Shown: piece by piece, positions 50,927-63,384 of the stretch | Layout: each line of letters begins with the position of its first letter | How positions within the stretch are numbered: position 1 is the stretch's first letter | NCBI RefSeq assembly: GCF_001420695.1 | Contig: NZ_LJJB01000013.1 | Location: 1,457,731-1,521,730 of the forward strand | DNA: 64,000 nt | Direction of reading: 5' to 3' | Source of the DNA: Brevibacillus choshinensis | Lineage (GTDB): Bacteria > Bacillota > Bacilli > Brevibacillales > Brevibacillaceae | Translations under genes and position numbers: made by a program | Notes under the pieces: model-generated | Seen by the model: the letters and a program-made list of their open reading frames with translations, nothing else | The model's database searches: none | What the model was told of the DNA's origin: nothing

Positions 50927-51276
50927 GGTTTTTCCTCCTATCTTTATTTTATTATTTTGTTTTAAAAAGCAACAATTTTTTAGAAAACATGAAGGGCATT
51001 CAGGAAGAGTTTCTCTGTGCGGAGTCGTTGGCCAAATGACTGTTTTACTCAATTCTTCTGCTGCTCGAACTGTTCACAGCAATGATCGACTCATCCGTTA
51101 CAGAAGATGGATACTACGTATTAGCAGGTCTTTAAAAATTGCCGGTAGGAATTGTGGTTTCCATGCGCAATGAATCGAGCAGGTAGTCTCCACTGACACG
51201 AGAAGCATTAGTGATTGAGTACACGATAATTTCGTTCTTAATAAAACGCAAATCGATTCTTGAACGGGGTTTTTAA
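50927..51276. other. Intergenic stretch, nothing firm
   Basis: 350 bases with short frames only; one reads MIDSSVTEDGYYVLAGL before a stop (51087-51140), possibly decayed coding sequence. No ribosome site. Confidence 0.4.
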
Positions 51277-51663
51277 ATGCAAATGTTGCAAGCCATTCCA
51301 GCTTTACCAGTTAAGGACGTTACACTAAGCTTGGATTTTTACCGAGATAAACTTGGTTTCACAGTAGTCCACCAAGAGGGAGGTTTGGCCGTCCTTGTAT
51401 GTCATGATGTTCAAATCCATCTTTGGGTCGCTAACGATGACAGCTGGAAAACTCGCAGTAACCCATCACCGGTTTGCACTGGAGCCGAATCGTTCATTGC
51501 TGGTACAGTAAGCTGCCAGATAAGAGTAGAGGGTGTGGACGAACTTCATGATCGTATGAAACCAATGGGTATAGTACACCCCAACGCCCAGTTATGTGAT
51601 CAGCCGTGGGGAGTTCGTGATTTTGGTGTGCTTGACAGACAACAACTTGATTACATTTTATGA
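51277..51663 (+). CDS. VOC-family (glyoxalase/bleomycin-resistance-like) protein
   Basis: 128 residues with the paired beta-alpha-beta-beta-beta modules: LQAIPALPVKDVTLSLDFYR DKLGFTVVHQEGGLAVL and VSCQIRVEGVDELHDRMKPM, then WGVRDFGVLD. The ending lacks the usual DP-GN-I-F sequence, so the last strand may be altered. The family binds or sequesters drugs or acts as metal-dependent lyases; substrate unknown. Confidence 0.85.
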   Translation: MQMLQAIPALPVKDVTLSLDFYRDKLGFTVVHQEGGLAVLVCHDVQIHLWVANDDSWKTRSNPSPVCTGAESFIAGTVSCQIRVEGVDELHDRMKPMGIVHPNAQLCDQPWGVRDFGVLDRQQLDYIL

Positions 51664-51801
51664 GCGCTTCATAAACAATGAGCCATTTTCATAATCTGTG
51701 GTATAGCTCTGCTGCCTGCATTACTAACAGGTTAGAATGGAGAAGTAAAAACGAGGGGTGCTGTCTAGTAGTTGTTTGACCATAGATAAATTACCAAATG
51801 A

Positions 51802-51829
51802 AAAAAGAGCGCGTATCAGCGCTCTTGAA
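51802..51829 (-). terminator. Terminator of the LSM-like/ArsB-type unit
   Basis: AAGAGCGC / GCGCTCTT followed by TTTTT on the minus strand, 170 bases after the LSM-like gene stop. The rest of 51664-51998 shows no gene. Confidence 0.65.
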
Positions 51830-51998
51830 GTGATAACCAAGACGTTAGCTTTGTAGAGAATGGGAGAACACATGTTAACCTTGTTGCATATTTTGTATCA
51901 CAGGCCACGGGCTTTAAAGTGAGCAGGGAAGTGTAGGTGACACTACAATCCTTGCTTTCTTTTTACAGATCGATCTGGCTGCACAGTTCCCCATGCCT

Positions 51999-52673
51999 TT
52001 AAGCTTCTCCTGGCAGATGGATAGTTTTCAAATGCCGTAAATTCCATAGCAGGCTTTTCCCGTTCGCTGTTATCAATTTGATTGTGTTTCCCTCTATTGT
52101 TTCAAGTAGCCCAATTTTATTGTGATCTTCGCCCAAATCAAAGACCACTAAGTTGCCTGATAGCCTATTACATTGTTGCGCAAATGTGCGGGACAACGGA
52201 ATCGCAGTTGGATTCACAGGGAAATGTTGATGCGCTAATGAGTAGGGAGTTACATTAGGTGGAGACGGTATGATCCATTTCACATGATCAAGAGATACGA
52301 AAAGTGATTTATAGACTGGTGAATAGAATAGGAAGTAATCATTCATGATACTTGTCACATATCCGTGGACAGATTTGTTGCCAGTTACGTAAATTTCCAC
52401 GAATCGCCCTTTAGCATTATCCAGTACTTTTCGATAGGAGATATTTTCTGTTTGTTGATCGATTGGTACATCAGGGATAGTTGCAAGTTCATCCATTTGC
52501 TTGGAACTTAGTTCTAAATGTTGGACATTAGTTAATGTTATATAAACAAAGTCTGGGTCTTTGTAGATGACGATGATATCTAATCCAGCGTCAATAAGCA
52601 CCCCAGTAAGCTGATTTCTTCCGGAAATCTCCACATCTATATATTTCCCCATCAATTGATTCAGTTGTTGCAA
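51999..52673 (-). CDS. Protein with three LSM-like/DUF2642-like repeats
   Basis: 224 residues in three similar modules: residues 8-55 (GKYIDVEISGRNQLTGVLID ... VYITLTNVQHLEL), 88-135 (GRFVEIYVTGNKSVHGYVTS ... LFVSLDHVKWI) and 172-220 (GNLVVFDLGEDHNKIGLLET ... LLWNLRHLKTI). Each is the five-strand pattern of small LSM-like spore proteins. Probably structural or coat-associated. It follows the transporter gene by 19 bases. Confidence 0.65.
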   Translation of the reverse strand: MQQLNQLMGKYIDVEISGRNQLTGVLIDAGLDIIVIYKDPDFVYITLTNVQHLELSSKQMDELATIPDVPIDQQTENISYRKVLDNAKGRFVEIYVTGNKSVHGYVTSIMNDYFLFYSPVYKSLFVSLDHVKWIIPSPPNVTPYSLAHQHFPVNPTAIPLSRTFAQQCNRLSGNLVVFDLGEDHNKIGLLETIEGNTIKLITANGKSLLWNLRHLKTIHLPGEA

Positions 52674-52692
52674 TGGTTTGAACCTCCCCTAA

Positions 52693-54045
52693 TTAGAAAA
52701 TCCACGAAACCCAATAAGCCAGAATGACTAGCGTGAACACGACAGTGATCGGGATGATGAACCAAGTTGCCTTCAGGTAATCGCCCCAAGTGATTTTCAC
52801 ATTGCCTTTTTTGACGATATGCATCCACATGATGGACGCCAGCGTTCCAATAGGTAAGAAAAGGGAACCTATGTCGCTGCCGATGATACTTGCAAGATAA
52901 GCTACTTTAAGTGTGAGTGGATCAAGACCCATACTCGTTAAGGTAATGGTTCCGACCATCAAGGCAGGGTGATTGTTAAATAAATCTGAGAGGACGGACA
53001 CCATAATCCCCATCATGAGACTGGCATTCAGCATACTTCCGTGAGCAATGGGTTGGAGGATCTGGATCAGCAATTGGGTTAATCCAATGTTGTGCAAGCC
53101 ATAGATAATCACGTACATACTGAACGCAAACACAATGATATACCATGGAGTTTTTTTCAACATATCCACAGGTGAAATCTTTAAACGATACCAACGCCAA
53201 CCAAGCAGGACTAGGGAGCCGAAAATAGCGGCGATGGCAACGGGAATTCCCAAGTAGGATGCGACGAACAAACCGACACGCACCGAAAACACAAAGATCA
53301 AGATATTGCGCATGAGTTTACCGCGATTTTCCTTGGGGATGGTTAAAGGTTCGGATTTCAATGGATGCTTTCCATTGAAGGCATTAGAGTTCCATATTCC
53401 GGATACGGTGGTAGGAACGGTGCGCGGCAAAGTCTTGCGGAAGTGGAAATACAACAACGTCACCATAAGCAACAACCCGATGGTAGCCGGAATGAACATC
53501 ATTGCCGTGTGCATATAAAGGGTCATGTTTACGATTTTTAAAGCAATTAAATTTACGATATTACTAACCCCTATAGGTGCGCTGGAAGCTGTGGCAACTA
53601 AAGCACCAGATAAAAGATAGGGGATTTTTTGATGATTTTTTAGACCCATATGGCGGAGTAACATAAGCAGGATCGGTGTGGTAATTAAGATACTTCCATC
53701 ATTATTGACGAACAGGGTCATGAGGAAACACAGAAGGTTTACCAGCCAGAAAAGGCGTATGCCCGATCCTTTTGCTTTTTCTACTACGATTTCAGCCGCC
53801 CACTGAAAGAATCCAAAACTCTCCAACACAATCGCCATGACGATCGTTGCCATGATAGTGATGGCTGCTCCTCCTATTGTGCTAGTGATGACCCCCAAAT
53901 CGGAGAAGGTTACACTTCCACTCAAGAGCACTACAGCTGCACCCACCGTTGCAGGAATTGCCTCATTTACATTGGGTCGCCAAAAGATAAACCCAATGGT
54001 ACAGAGGAAGGATAGGATGGTAAGCGGGATCATTAATTCGGCCAC
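52693..54045 (-). CDS. ArsB/NhaD-superfamily transporter
   Basis: 450 residues, about 12 membrane segments, with the ion-transporter block LFVNNDGSILITTPILLMLL and a matching repeat LSDLFNNHPALMVGTITLTS, as in ArsB/CitM-like carriers. The GTG at 54045 with AAAGGAG upstream is the best start. No arsR/arsC lies near, so arsenite export is not supported; an organic or metal oxyanion is possible. A leader frame overlaps the start (54033-54143). Confidence 0.85.
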   Translation of the reverse strand: MAELMIPLTILSFLCTIGFIFWRPNVNEAIPATVGAAVVLLSGSVTFSDLGVITSTIGGAAITIMATIVMAIVLESFGFFQWAAEIVVEKAKGSGIRLFWLVNLLCFLMTLFVNNDGSILITTPILLMLLRHMGLKNHQKIPYLLSGALVATASSAPIGVSNIVNLIALKIVNMTLYMHTAMMFIPATIGLLLMVTLLYFHFRKTLPRTVPTTVSGIWNSNAFNGKHPLKSEPLTIPKENRGKLMRNILIFVFSVRVGLFVASYLGIPVAIAAIFGSLVLLGWRWYRLKISPVDMLKKTPWYIIVFAFSMYVIIYGLHNIGLTQLLIQILQPIAHGSMLNASLMMGIMVSVLSDLFNNHPALMVGTITLTSMGLDPLTLKVAYLASIIGSDIGSLFLPIGTLASIMWMHIVKKGNVKITWGDYLKATWFIIPITVVFTLVILAYWVSWIF

Positions 54046-54143
54046 GCATAAAATCTCCTTTCTACACAAAAGCAATAGTTGATGGTTCGTGCTGAAATAA
54101 GTTGTGATTTATCCCCTCCCCCCTTTAGTAAACTAGAATACAT
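54033..54143 (-). CDS. Leader-peptide-like small frame overlapping the transporter start
   Basis: 36 codons from ATG 54143 (MYSSLLKGGGDKSQLISART then INYCFCVERRFYAWPN) preceded by GGGAGGGTGATG, a very strong site, with the stop overlapping codons 2-5 of the transporter. The arrangement would couple transporter translation to the leader. No family. Confidence 0.45.
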   Translation of the reverse strand: MYSSLLKGGGDKSQLISARTINYCFCVERRFYAWPN

Positions 54144-54738
54144 GGTCACATCACCCTCCCTTACATATGTCATTGAAGTGCTTGTATAATGTATCAATAC
54201 GCGATTCCAAACAATGTGGACCAAGCATTCGACTTATTTCTCTCAATTTCCACTGAAATGTAGCGACTGGTGTCGATGAATAGCAGATGTACCTTATCAA
54301 TAAATAACTAGTTATTTCTTCGATGTAGTATCGGAACATATGACAAAAAACCGTCGAGGAAGGACTCCTGACAGTTTCTCTCCACACGTTGTGACAATTG
54401 GTGGGACGGGATGAAGGCATAAAATGCTGATTATTGGGACCAAAAGAGCTCTTATCAGCGCTCTCATTGATACCGTATCGGCTATCGACTACAACAGCCA
54501 AACGTCCTCAGGCATACGACTAGCTTTTCCTAAAAGGTTTCGTATGCCTACTCAATTAAGATAATGGAATAAAATGAGCGTTGATTCAAACGGGTTCCCG
54601 TTAGTTGAGCGATACCTCAGACCCGTTCCACTGGTAGCCTCGTCGGTTCTGCGAAAATAAAGACTTAGACTGATGTTATTAATTCTATGCGGTCTTGAAG
54701 TTACTTTACTGGCAGCTTCAGTTCAATAAAGTCCTAGA
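54144..54738. other. Long gap with repeat material
   Basis: 54590-54660 has a diverged head (CGGGTTCCCGTTAGTTGAG) and an inverted tail unit GAAAATAAAGACTTAGACT; another inverted unit lies at 54724. I see no gene in 54150-54590; a hairpin AGAGCTC..AGCGCTCT near 54447 is weak. Confidence 0.5.
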
Positions 54739-55155
54739 CTATTGTTGTTGTCCGTGTTCAAATATCTTTTTAAGCTTTGCGGCGGCTTGATCAAATTCTT
54801 CTCGGGATATTTCCGGATCGTCGACGACACTCGGGAAATCGAGATCAAATTTGCTAAAGTACAAACTGCTCACTAGTATCATGAAGTATCTTTCACTACC
54901 GTTTTTTGCTTTGTTCCGTATTGTGAAATCAAGAAATGATTCCTGAAACTCATAAGTTATCTTTTCGTTCCTACGGTCCATATTAACAAGAGCTGAATAG
55001 TAGTTATAGGCATCGTCCAACATTACTTTTCTTATTTCACTTTTGACAGGTGGGATTGTTGGCGACTGTTCTGTGTCAACTTTGCCCGACTGAGTAAAGC
55101 TCGAGCCTGTCATTAAAGAAAGAACCATCCCAAGTGTTAATATTGCTTTAAACAT
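54739..55155 (-). CDS. Exported hypothetical protein
   Basis: 138 residues with a signal peptide (MFKAILTLGMVLSLMTGSSF, cleavage near TQS). The mature part is helical and acidic (DDAYNYYSALVNMDRRNEKI, DDPEISREEFDQAAAKLKKI). The final codon and stop (QQQ-TAG) run into an inverted repeat unit. ATG 55155 is preferred over 55164 for distance from AAAGGAT. Not recognised. Confidence 0.65.
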   Translation of the reverse strand: MFKAILTLGMVLSLMTGSSFTQSGKVDTEQSPTIPPVKSEIRKVMLDDAYNYYSALVNMDRRNEKITYEFQESFLDFTIRNKAKNGSERYFMILVSSLYFSKFDLDFPSVVDDPEISREEFDQAAAKLKKIFEHGQQQ

Positions 55156-55281
55156 TCTGCACATCCTTTATAAAGGGTTTTTACAAATTATAACAGATGC
55201 GCAGAGGTGTTGAGTTTGAACACATTCCAAAAATTGTATTTTTCATCCCTGCCGTAGAAGAATGTTAGTTAAATAGCTGAT

Positions 55282-55332
55282 GGTCTAAGACTTTATTTTT
55301 CTGTCTACTACTTTATTTTCTTCGAACACCCA
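55282..55332. repeat. Two tail units of the dispersed repeat
   Basis: GGTCTAAGACTTTATTTTTC and TGTCTACTACTTTATTTTC followed by TTCGAACA. Confidence 0.75.
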
Positions 55333-55433
55333 CAATTTTGTTTAGCCTTTTGACCAAGCCTTGTACAAAGTATTAGCATCACATGTAAATACTTTTTTGT
55401 AACATATCCTGTTAATCATTTATATAATTCCAC

Positions 55434-58073
<2,640 letters not shown>

Positions 58074-58086
<13 letters not shown>

Positions 58087-59054
58087 ACCCTTTCATGATG
58101 AAAGCAAGCCGACCAATGGCCTGGTACAACTTCCCTCAACAGTGTATGTTCATTGCTGCTGCATTCATCTGTCGCAAACGAACAGCGTTCCCTGAATGGG
58201 CAGCCCTGCAGAGGTTCTTTCAGCATCGGTAGTGATCCTGGGATTCCCTCAAGCTTCTCTTCCGATTCGATACGGGGTACAGAATGAATCAAACCGAGGG
58301 TATATGCATGGCGTGGTGAGCGAAATAAATCCGCCGTCGTTGCCGTCTCCATAACTTTTCCTGCGTAGAGTACAACAACTCGATCACAGAACTCAGCTAC
58401 AACACCGAGATTGTGTGTGACGATGAGGATACCCATACCCCATTTATTTTGTATTTCCTTCATTAACTTTAATACCTGATCCTGAACCGTTACATCCAGC
58501 GCTGTCGTTGGCTCGTCAGCTAACAAGAGTTTGGGATTGCAGGAAATCGCGAGAGCAATCATTACCCGCTGACGCATGCCACCGCTCATCTGATGCGGAT
58601 ATTCGTTGACACGCATCTCAGGCGACGGAATCCCTACTATCCGCAGTAGTTCGATAGCGCGCTCCCAGGCCTCTCGTTTCGAAATCTTTTGGTGGGTTTG
58701 CAACGTCTCCACGATTTGATCTCCAACGCGATACACCGGATCTAGGGAGCTCATTGGGTCCTGCATCACCATTCCAATTTCTTTACCGCGAATCCGTTGC
58801 ATCTGTTTTGGTGAAAGATCCAGCAAATTTTGGGATTCAAAACGAATGGCCCCTTTTACAACCTTTCCCTGTGGTGAAGGTAGAAGATTTAACACAGAAC
58901 GACATGTAACGCTTTTTCCACTACCGCTCTCCCCCACTAATCCTACTGTTTCCCCGTGATTCACATGGAAGGTAACGTTATTAACGGCATAAACCTTCTT
59001 CTGCTTGGTTTCGAGAACGACCTCCAACTGGTCTACTTCGAGTAATGGATTCAT
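58074..59054 (-). CDS. Peptide ABC transporter ATPase (DppD/OppD type)
   Basis: 326 residues: Walker A GESGSGKSVTCRSV, signature MSGGMRQRVMIALAI, Walker B LLLADEPTTALD, and the four-Cys C-terminal block (GCPFRERCSFATDECSS). Forms a heterodimeric motor with the next protein. Confidence 0.93.
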
Positions 59055-59086
59055 CGTTGATCGCCTCCTGTCTTTGTCGTGTGATC

Positions 59087-59899
59087 CTAGCTGGCGGAAA
59101 GGAGTAACATGGCAAGGACAACAGGCATGACCTGAGTCATTTCATGCGCTTGATAGCGGATGGTACGTCCATCGAGCAACTCCACATTGGGCATATAGCT
59201 GACCATCTGTGCAGACATGGTCGTTTTAAACTCAACTTCAAGCGTATACGAGGTCTCTATTGGCAGTGGTTTGATGTTCTTTGAATGCTGCAAAGCTTCT
59301 TTTGCCTTCTCTTTGATCATTTTTCGGGTCACGCTGGGGTGGAGGCAGCGCCCTGTGTTTGTTCCTTTGCCTTCTTTCACCGCTACAGTAAAAACACCAG
59401 GGATGTCCACCTCAACTTCAGCTGCTGTTTGTGTATCTCCGGTGACGAGTACAACGGGAACACCAAACGCTGCGGCAAGGCTTGCATTTAAACCCGCTTC
59501 GCCAACCTCTTTCCCATTCAAAAATAACCGTTGGATCTTTCCGCTTAACGTATGATTTAAGATACCGTTTGTTGTTCCAGCCTTTCCATGGTAGCCGATA
59601 AAGAAGGCTGCATCGAAGTTTTCGTCGATGCCTTCCATCATTAAAAAGGGTTTCTTAAATCCACTGATCAATTGAGCTTGCGGGTTCAATTCATCCAGAA
59701 TTACGTTTTTCATCGTATCGTGTGAGTCGTTTACAAGAATTTCAGTAGCCCCTGCCTCCAACGCCCCCTCAATTGCCGCGTTTACATCTTGGGTTAGTAG
59801 TCTTCGGCAATACTCATAATTCTTTTTCCCCACATCCACGTCTGTATCGTCAATGACTCCTGATATTCCTTCCATATCTACTGATATAAATACTTTCAT
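59087..59899 (-). CDS. dppA: M55-family D-aminopeptidase (DppA type)
   Basis: 270 residues: MKVFISVDMEGISGVIDDTD carries the zinc ligands Asp8 and Glu10 of M55 enzymes; further His in NDSHDTMKN and GYHGKAG. DppA releases D-amino acids from D-Ala-containing peptides. The ATG at 59899 follows GAGGAGG; a longer frame overlapping the permease is not needed. Encoded inside the ABC operon, it probably trims imported D-amino acid peptides. Confidence 0.92.
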   Translation of the reverse strand: MKVFISVDMEGISGVIDDTDVDVGKKNYEYCRRLLTQDVNAAIEGALEAGATEILVNDSHDTMKNVILDELNPQAQLISGFKKPFLMMEGIDENFDAAFFIGYHGKAGTTNGILNHTLSGKIQRLFLNGKEVGEAGLNASLAAAFGVPVVLVTGDTQTAAEVEVDIPGVFTVAVKEGKGTNTGRCLHPSVTRKMIKEKAKEALQHSKNIKPLPIETSYTLEVEFKTTMSAQMVSYMPNVELLDGRTIRYQAHEMTQVMPVVLAMLLLSAS

Positions 59900-59921
59900 G
59901 AAAGTAAGCCTCCTCTTTTGT

Positions 59922-60785
59922 TTAATGATTTTCAATTTTTTCTGCTAAACCATCCCCCAACAAACTAAAACCAATACCAGTAAGTACGATCCCGACCCCT
60001 GGGAAAGCTGATATCCACCACGCATTAATAATGTAGTTGCGTCCTTCGGCAATCATTGATCCCCATTCGGCTGCAGGAGGTTGAACACCCAGCCCCATAA
60101 AACTGAGGGAAGCACCAAGCAGGATACACAGGACGACGTCAGACATCGCGTAGACTAACGCTGCGGATACAACGTTAGGCAAAATATGGCGCAGGATAAT
60201 CCGGCCATGACCATAGCCGATACTGCGCGCTGCCAAAATATATTCCTGCTGTTTCACAACCAATACCTCGGCGCGGACAATACGCGCGTACGCGCTCCAG
60301 CCGACGATGAAAATAGCGATATACATATTCATGAGTCCTGGACCAAGAATCGAGATAATCGCAATGATCAAAACCATAAAAGGAAAACTGATAACGATAT
60401 CTACAAGACGCATCATAAGCGTATTCAACCAACCTCCGAAATAGCCGGAGAGCAATCCGACTGCAGTTCCGAAAATGAGCGGAACAATGACGGCAATTAA
60501 ACCAATTTGCAAATCGACGCGACCCGCGTATAACATCCTTGTAAATATGTCTCTGCCGAAGTTGTCCGTACCAAATATATGAGCGGTACTAGGTTTCTGG
60601 AGAACTCTGGTCAAATCATTCGTATTGGGATCGTATGGCGTGATCCACGGGGCGAATACAGAAAACAGAACGACGATGAGTACAAGAGTTAGCCCCCAAT
60701 AGATTTTGCCGTTCATCGATAGACGATTGAAGAATCGTGGACGGATTGCCCGGACAAGGTGTTTCGTATGCTGCAACTGTGCCAT
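59922..60785 (-). CDS. Peptide ABC transporter permease (DppC/OppC type)
   Basis: 287 residues with about six membrane segments and the coupling motif REEAR-type (EVLVVKQQEYILAARSIGYG). N-terminal half has TPYDPNTNDLTRVLQKPSTA HIFGTDNFGRDIFTRMLYAG, the DppC/OppC hallmark. Confidence 0.93.
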   Translation of the reverse strand: MAQLQHTKHLVRAIRPRFFNRLSMNGKIYWGLTLVLIVVLFSVFAPWITPYDPNTNDLTRVLQKPSTAHIFGTDNFGRDIFTRMLYAGRVDLQIGLIAVIVPLIFGTAVGLLSGYFGGWLNTLMMRLVDIVISFPFMVLIIAIISILGPGLMNMYIAIFIVGWSAYARIVRAEVLVVKQQEYILAARSIGYGHGRIILRHILPNVVSAALVYAMSDVVLCILLGASLSFMGLGVQPPAAEWGSMIAEGRNYIINAWWISAFPGVGIVLTGIGFSLLGDGLAEKIENH

Positions 60786-60796
60786 TTTCTGTCCTC

Positions 60797-61747
60797 CTAT
60801 TCCAAGTCGACTCTCGGATCAAGTAAGCTGTAGCACAAGTCGGTCAGCAAATTGACCACAATAACGAGAACCGCGAATACTAGCACCAATCCTTGAATAA
60901 CCGGGTAATCTCGCGCCAGGATAGAATTAATCAACAACTGCCCCATTCCAGGTACTGAGAAAACCGTTTCGATAACGACGCTTCCTCCGAGCAGCCAACC
61001 AATATTTACGCCAATTATGGTAATCGTGCCGTTAATGGCATTTCGTAGAACGTGCCTAATCATGATTCGGCTTTCACGCAAACCTCTGGCTCGGGCTGCT
61101 TCAATGTATTCGGAGGTGAGCACGCTAATCATTTTGCTTCGTAGTGGCCGAATTAGGACCGGTGCAAGCGAAAGAGAGATAGTCAGTGCCGGTAAGAACA
61201 GATGGTACATATGACCGAAAAAGTTTTTCCCATATCCGGAAACGGGGAACAGCTTCAGATTAATACTAAAAAACAACATCAACAGTATGCCGATCCAGAA
61301 GGAGGGCAAGGCTAAACCAACAATTGATACCGTTCGAAAACCATTGTCAACGAGTGAGTCTTTCTTGACTGATGACCATAACGCAACCGGAATGCTGATC
61401 ACCAAACTGAGAACCGTAGCGTAAATGATAAGAAAAAAACTTACGCCTAAACGCTCTCCAATGAGCGTGTTCACGGATGCTTTCATCAATATAGATGAAC
61501 CCAAATCACCATGAAACAGGTTCTTGAGAAAAATCCAGTATTGGTCAAGGAGCGGTTTATCCAGACCCATTTGTGCTGTTAGCTGTTTCACGTTTTCCGG
61601 AGTTGCTCGGGGTCCCAGCATGATGGTCGCTGGGTCCCCGGGAATAAGATGAATAATCAGAAACGACACGATCGAAATTCCTAATAGGACAGGAAGAAGT
61701 TGGATAGCACGCTGTAGAACGAAACTTGTGTGTCTGATGCCAATCAC
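60797..61747 (-). CDS. Peptide ABC transporter permease (DppB/OppB type)
   Basis: 316 residues with six membrane segments: LLGISIVSFLIIHLIPGDPA, then YIEAARARGLRESRIMIRHV (coupling loop) and FSVPGMGQLLINSILARDYP. Partner of the following permease. Confidence 0.93.
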   Translation of the reverse strand: MIGIRHTSFVLQRAIQLLPVLLGISIVSFLIIHLIPGDPATIMLGPRATPENVKQLTAQMGLDKPLLDQYWIFLKNLFHGDLGSSILMKASVNTLIGERLGVSFFLIIYATVLSLVISIPVALWSSVKKDSLVDNGFRTVSIVGLALPSFWIGILLMLFFSINLKLFPVSGYGKNFFGHMYHLFLPALTISLSLAPVLIRPLRSKMISVLTSEYIEAARARGLRESRIMIRHVLRNAINGTITIIGVNIGWLLGGSVVIETVFSVPGMGQLLINSILARDYPVIQGLVLVFAVLVIVVNLLTDLCYSLLDPRVDLE

Positions 61748-61752
61748 CCTCT

Positions 61753-63363
61753 TTATTTATTCAACCAGACATCTTCAAGACGATAGTTCCCAGTTGTCAT
61801 TACCTTAAAGCCCTTTACATTTTTAGATGTCGCATAAGAGCTAGGCTGTTCGAACAAGAAGATAAAAGGTGCATCGTCTTTGACTATCTTTTGGATTTCA
61901 GCATACATTTCCTTCCGTTTGCCTTCGTCCAGTTCACCCCTTGCTTTCACAGCCAACTCATCCACTTTGGGGTTTTTGTATCCAGTGAAGAACGATTTCG
62001 TCCCGCTGTCTGAAACTACTTCATAGGTAGTCAGTTCATCTGGGTCAATAACGTCACTTGTGACATATCCAGCAGCGATCTCATATTTCATTGCATTCAA
62101 ATTTTCTTCTTTCGTACCCGGTTCAAGCTGGGCAATCTCAATATCTATACCGATTGCCATCAGTTCCTGTTTGAGAATCACGGCCAGCTGTCGATAAATT
62201 TCATTACCAGAGTTAATCGTCAATGTTGTCTTAAACCCATTTGGTTTCGATGATTCTGCCATCAATTGTTTTGCCTTCTCCAAATTGTATTCGTAGCTTG
62301 GCAGCTTGTCGTCGTAGTAGAGAACTCGCGGTAAGTAAGAGGTAGCTGATTTTCCGTTCCCCATTAGAACTGTTTGAATAATAGCATTGCGGTCAACAGC
62401 ATAATTCATTGCCTGGCGAATTTTCGGATCGTTAAATGGCTCAATGGTGTTATTGATATGGATCAGGTTAATCCCAGCCAGAGGATCTTGCTGTACATTA
62501 ACATTCGGACTAGCTTTTAATGTTGCGATTGAGCTATAAGGCACATCAGAGGCAACATCGATTTCGTCCGCGCTTAGCTTGAGCAAGCGAGTGGTGTCCT
62601 CAGCTTCTTGTACAAATTCGACACCATCAAGATACGGCTTCCCTTTTTGCCAATAGTCCGGATTTTTTTTAAAGCTCATCTTTTGTCCACGTTGCCATTG
62701 TTCGAAAACAAAAGGACCTGATCCAATTGGATTATTCGCCAAATAATCATTCCCTTTTTCTTTCACAACCTTCTCTGGGACGATCGCTGCAGCAAATAGC
62801 GCCAAGTTAGAAAGCATTGGAGCGTACGGCTCATTCGTTTTGATTGTCACTTGGTTTTCCCCAGTGATATCAACAGACGTAATAGTGGTATACAGCCAGT
62901 TCCAATTGGAGTCTTTGCTGCGAGCACGGTCCAAAGAGAATTTCACATCCTCAGCGGTTACCGGCATTCCGTTGTGAAACTTCACGTCCTTACGTAAATT
63001 AAAGACAAACTTTTTCCCATCGGGAGAAATCGTCCAGTCTGTAGCTAATCCTGGTTCATAGCCATTACCATCTGGCGCTGTTCGAACCAAAGTATCGTAA
63101 ATGAGTACGACCGTCCAAATTGAAAGATTCTCCAGCGGCTTGATGGGATCCAGATTAACCGCATCTTGTGTGCGGGAAAAACGCAATATTCCTCCAGATT
63201 TCGGCGTTTCTTGCCCCTGGGCTGATTGTCCTTCAGCCGATTGACCACTTGCTGCGGGAGGTGAACTGGTTTCTTCACTTGAACAAGCAGCTGTTCCAAC
63301 AACGAGCAATAGTGACAGCAACGAAACAATTCCGTTTTGGATACATTTCCTAATTTTTCTCAT
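61753..63363 (-). CDS. Peptide-type ABC transporter substrate-binding lipoprotein (family 5)
   Basis: 536 residues. Lipoprotein signal ending VGTAACS (Cys 27), then a Gly/Ser/Gln-rich linker and the family 5 fold (ATDWTISPDGKKFVFNLRKD VKFHNGMPVTAEDVKFSLDR, IGSGPFVFEQWQRGQKM). It binds di- or oligopeptides or similar ligands. First gene of the ABC operon; a cre and promoter lie upstream. Confidence 0.93.
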   Translation of the reverse strand: MRKIRKCIQNGIVSLLSLLLVVGTAACSSEETSSPPAASGQSAEGQSAQGQETPKSGGILRFSRTQDAVNLDPIKPLENLSIWTVVLIYDTLVRTAPDGNGYEPGLATDWTISPDGKKFVFNLRKDVKFHNGMPVTAEDVKFSLDRARSKDSNWNWLYTTITSVDITGENQVTIKTNEPYAPMLSNLALFAAAIVPEKVVKEKGNDYLANNPIGSGPFVFEQWQRGQKMSFKKNPDYWQKGKPYLDGVEFVQEAEDTTRLLKLSADEIDVASDVPYSSIATLKASPNVNVQQDPLAGINLIHINNTIEPFNDPKIRQAMNYAVDRNAIIQTVLMGNGKSATSYLPRVLYYDDKLPSYEYNLEKAKQLMAESSKPNGFKTTLTINSGNEIYRQLAVILKQELMAIGIDIEIAQLEPGTKEENLNAMKYEIAAGYVTSDVIDPDELTTYEVVSDSGTKSFFTGYKNPKVDELAVKARGELDEGKRKEMYAEIQKIVKDDAPFIFLFEQPSSYATSKNVKGFKVMTTGNYRLEDVWLNK

Positions 63364-63384
63364 AACATTACCCCCTCGATATCT

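Noticed and set aside
52693-54045. Arsenite efflux pump with ars operon
   Set aside because: The fold fits ArsB/NhaD but no arsR, arsC or arsA lies next to it, so the substrate is left open.
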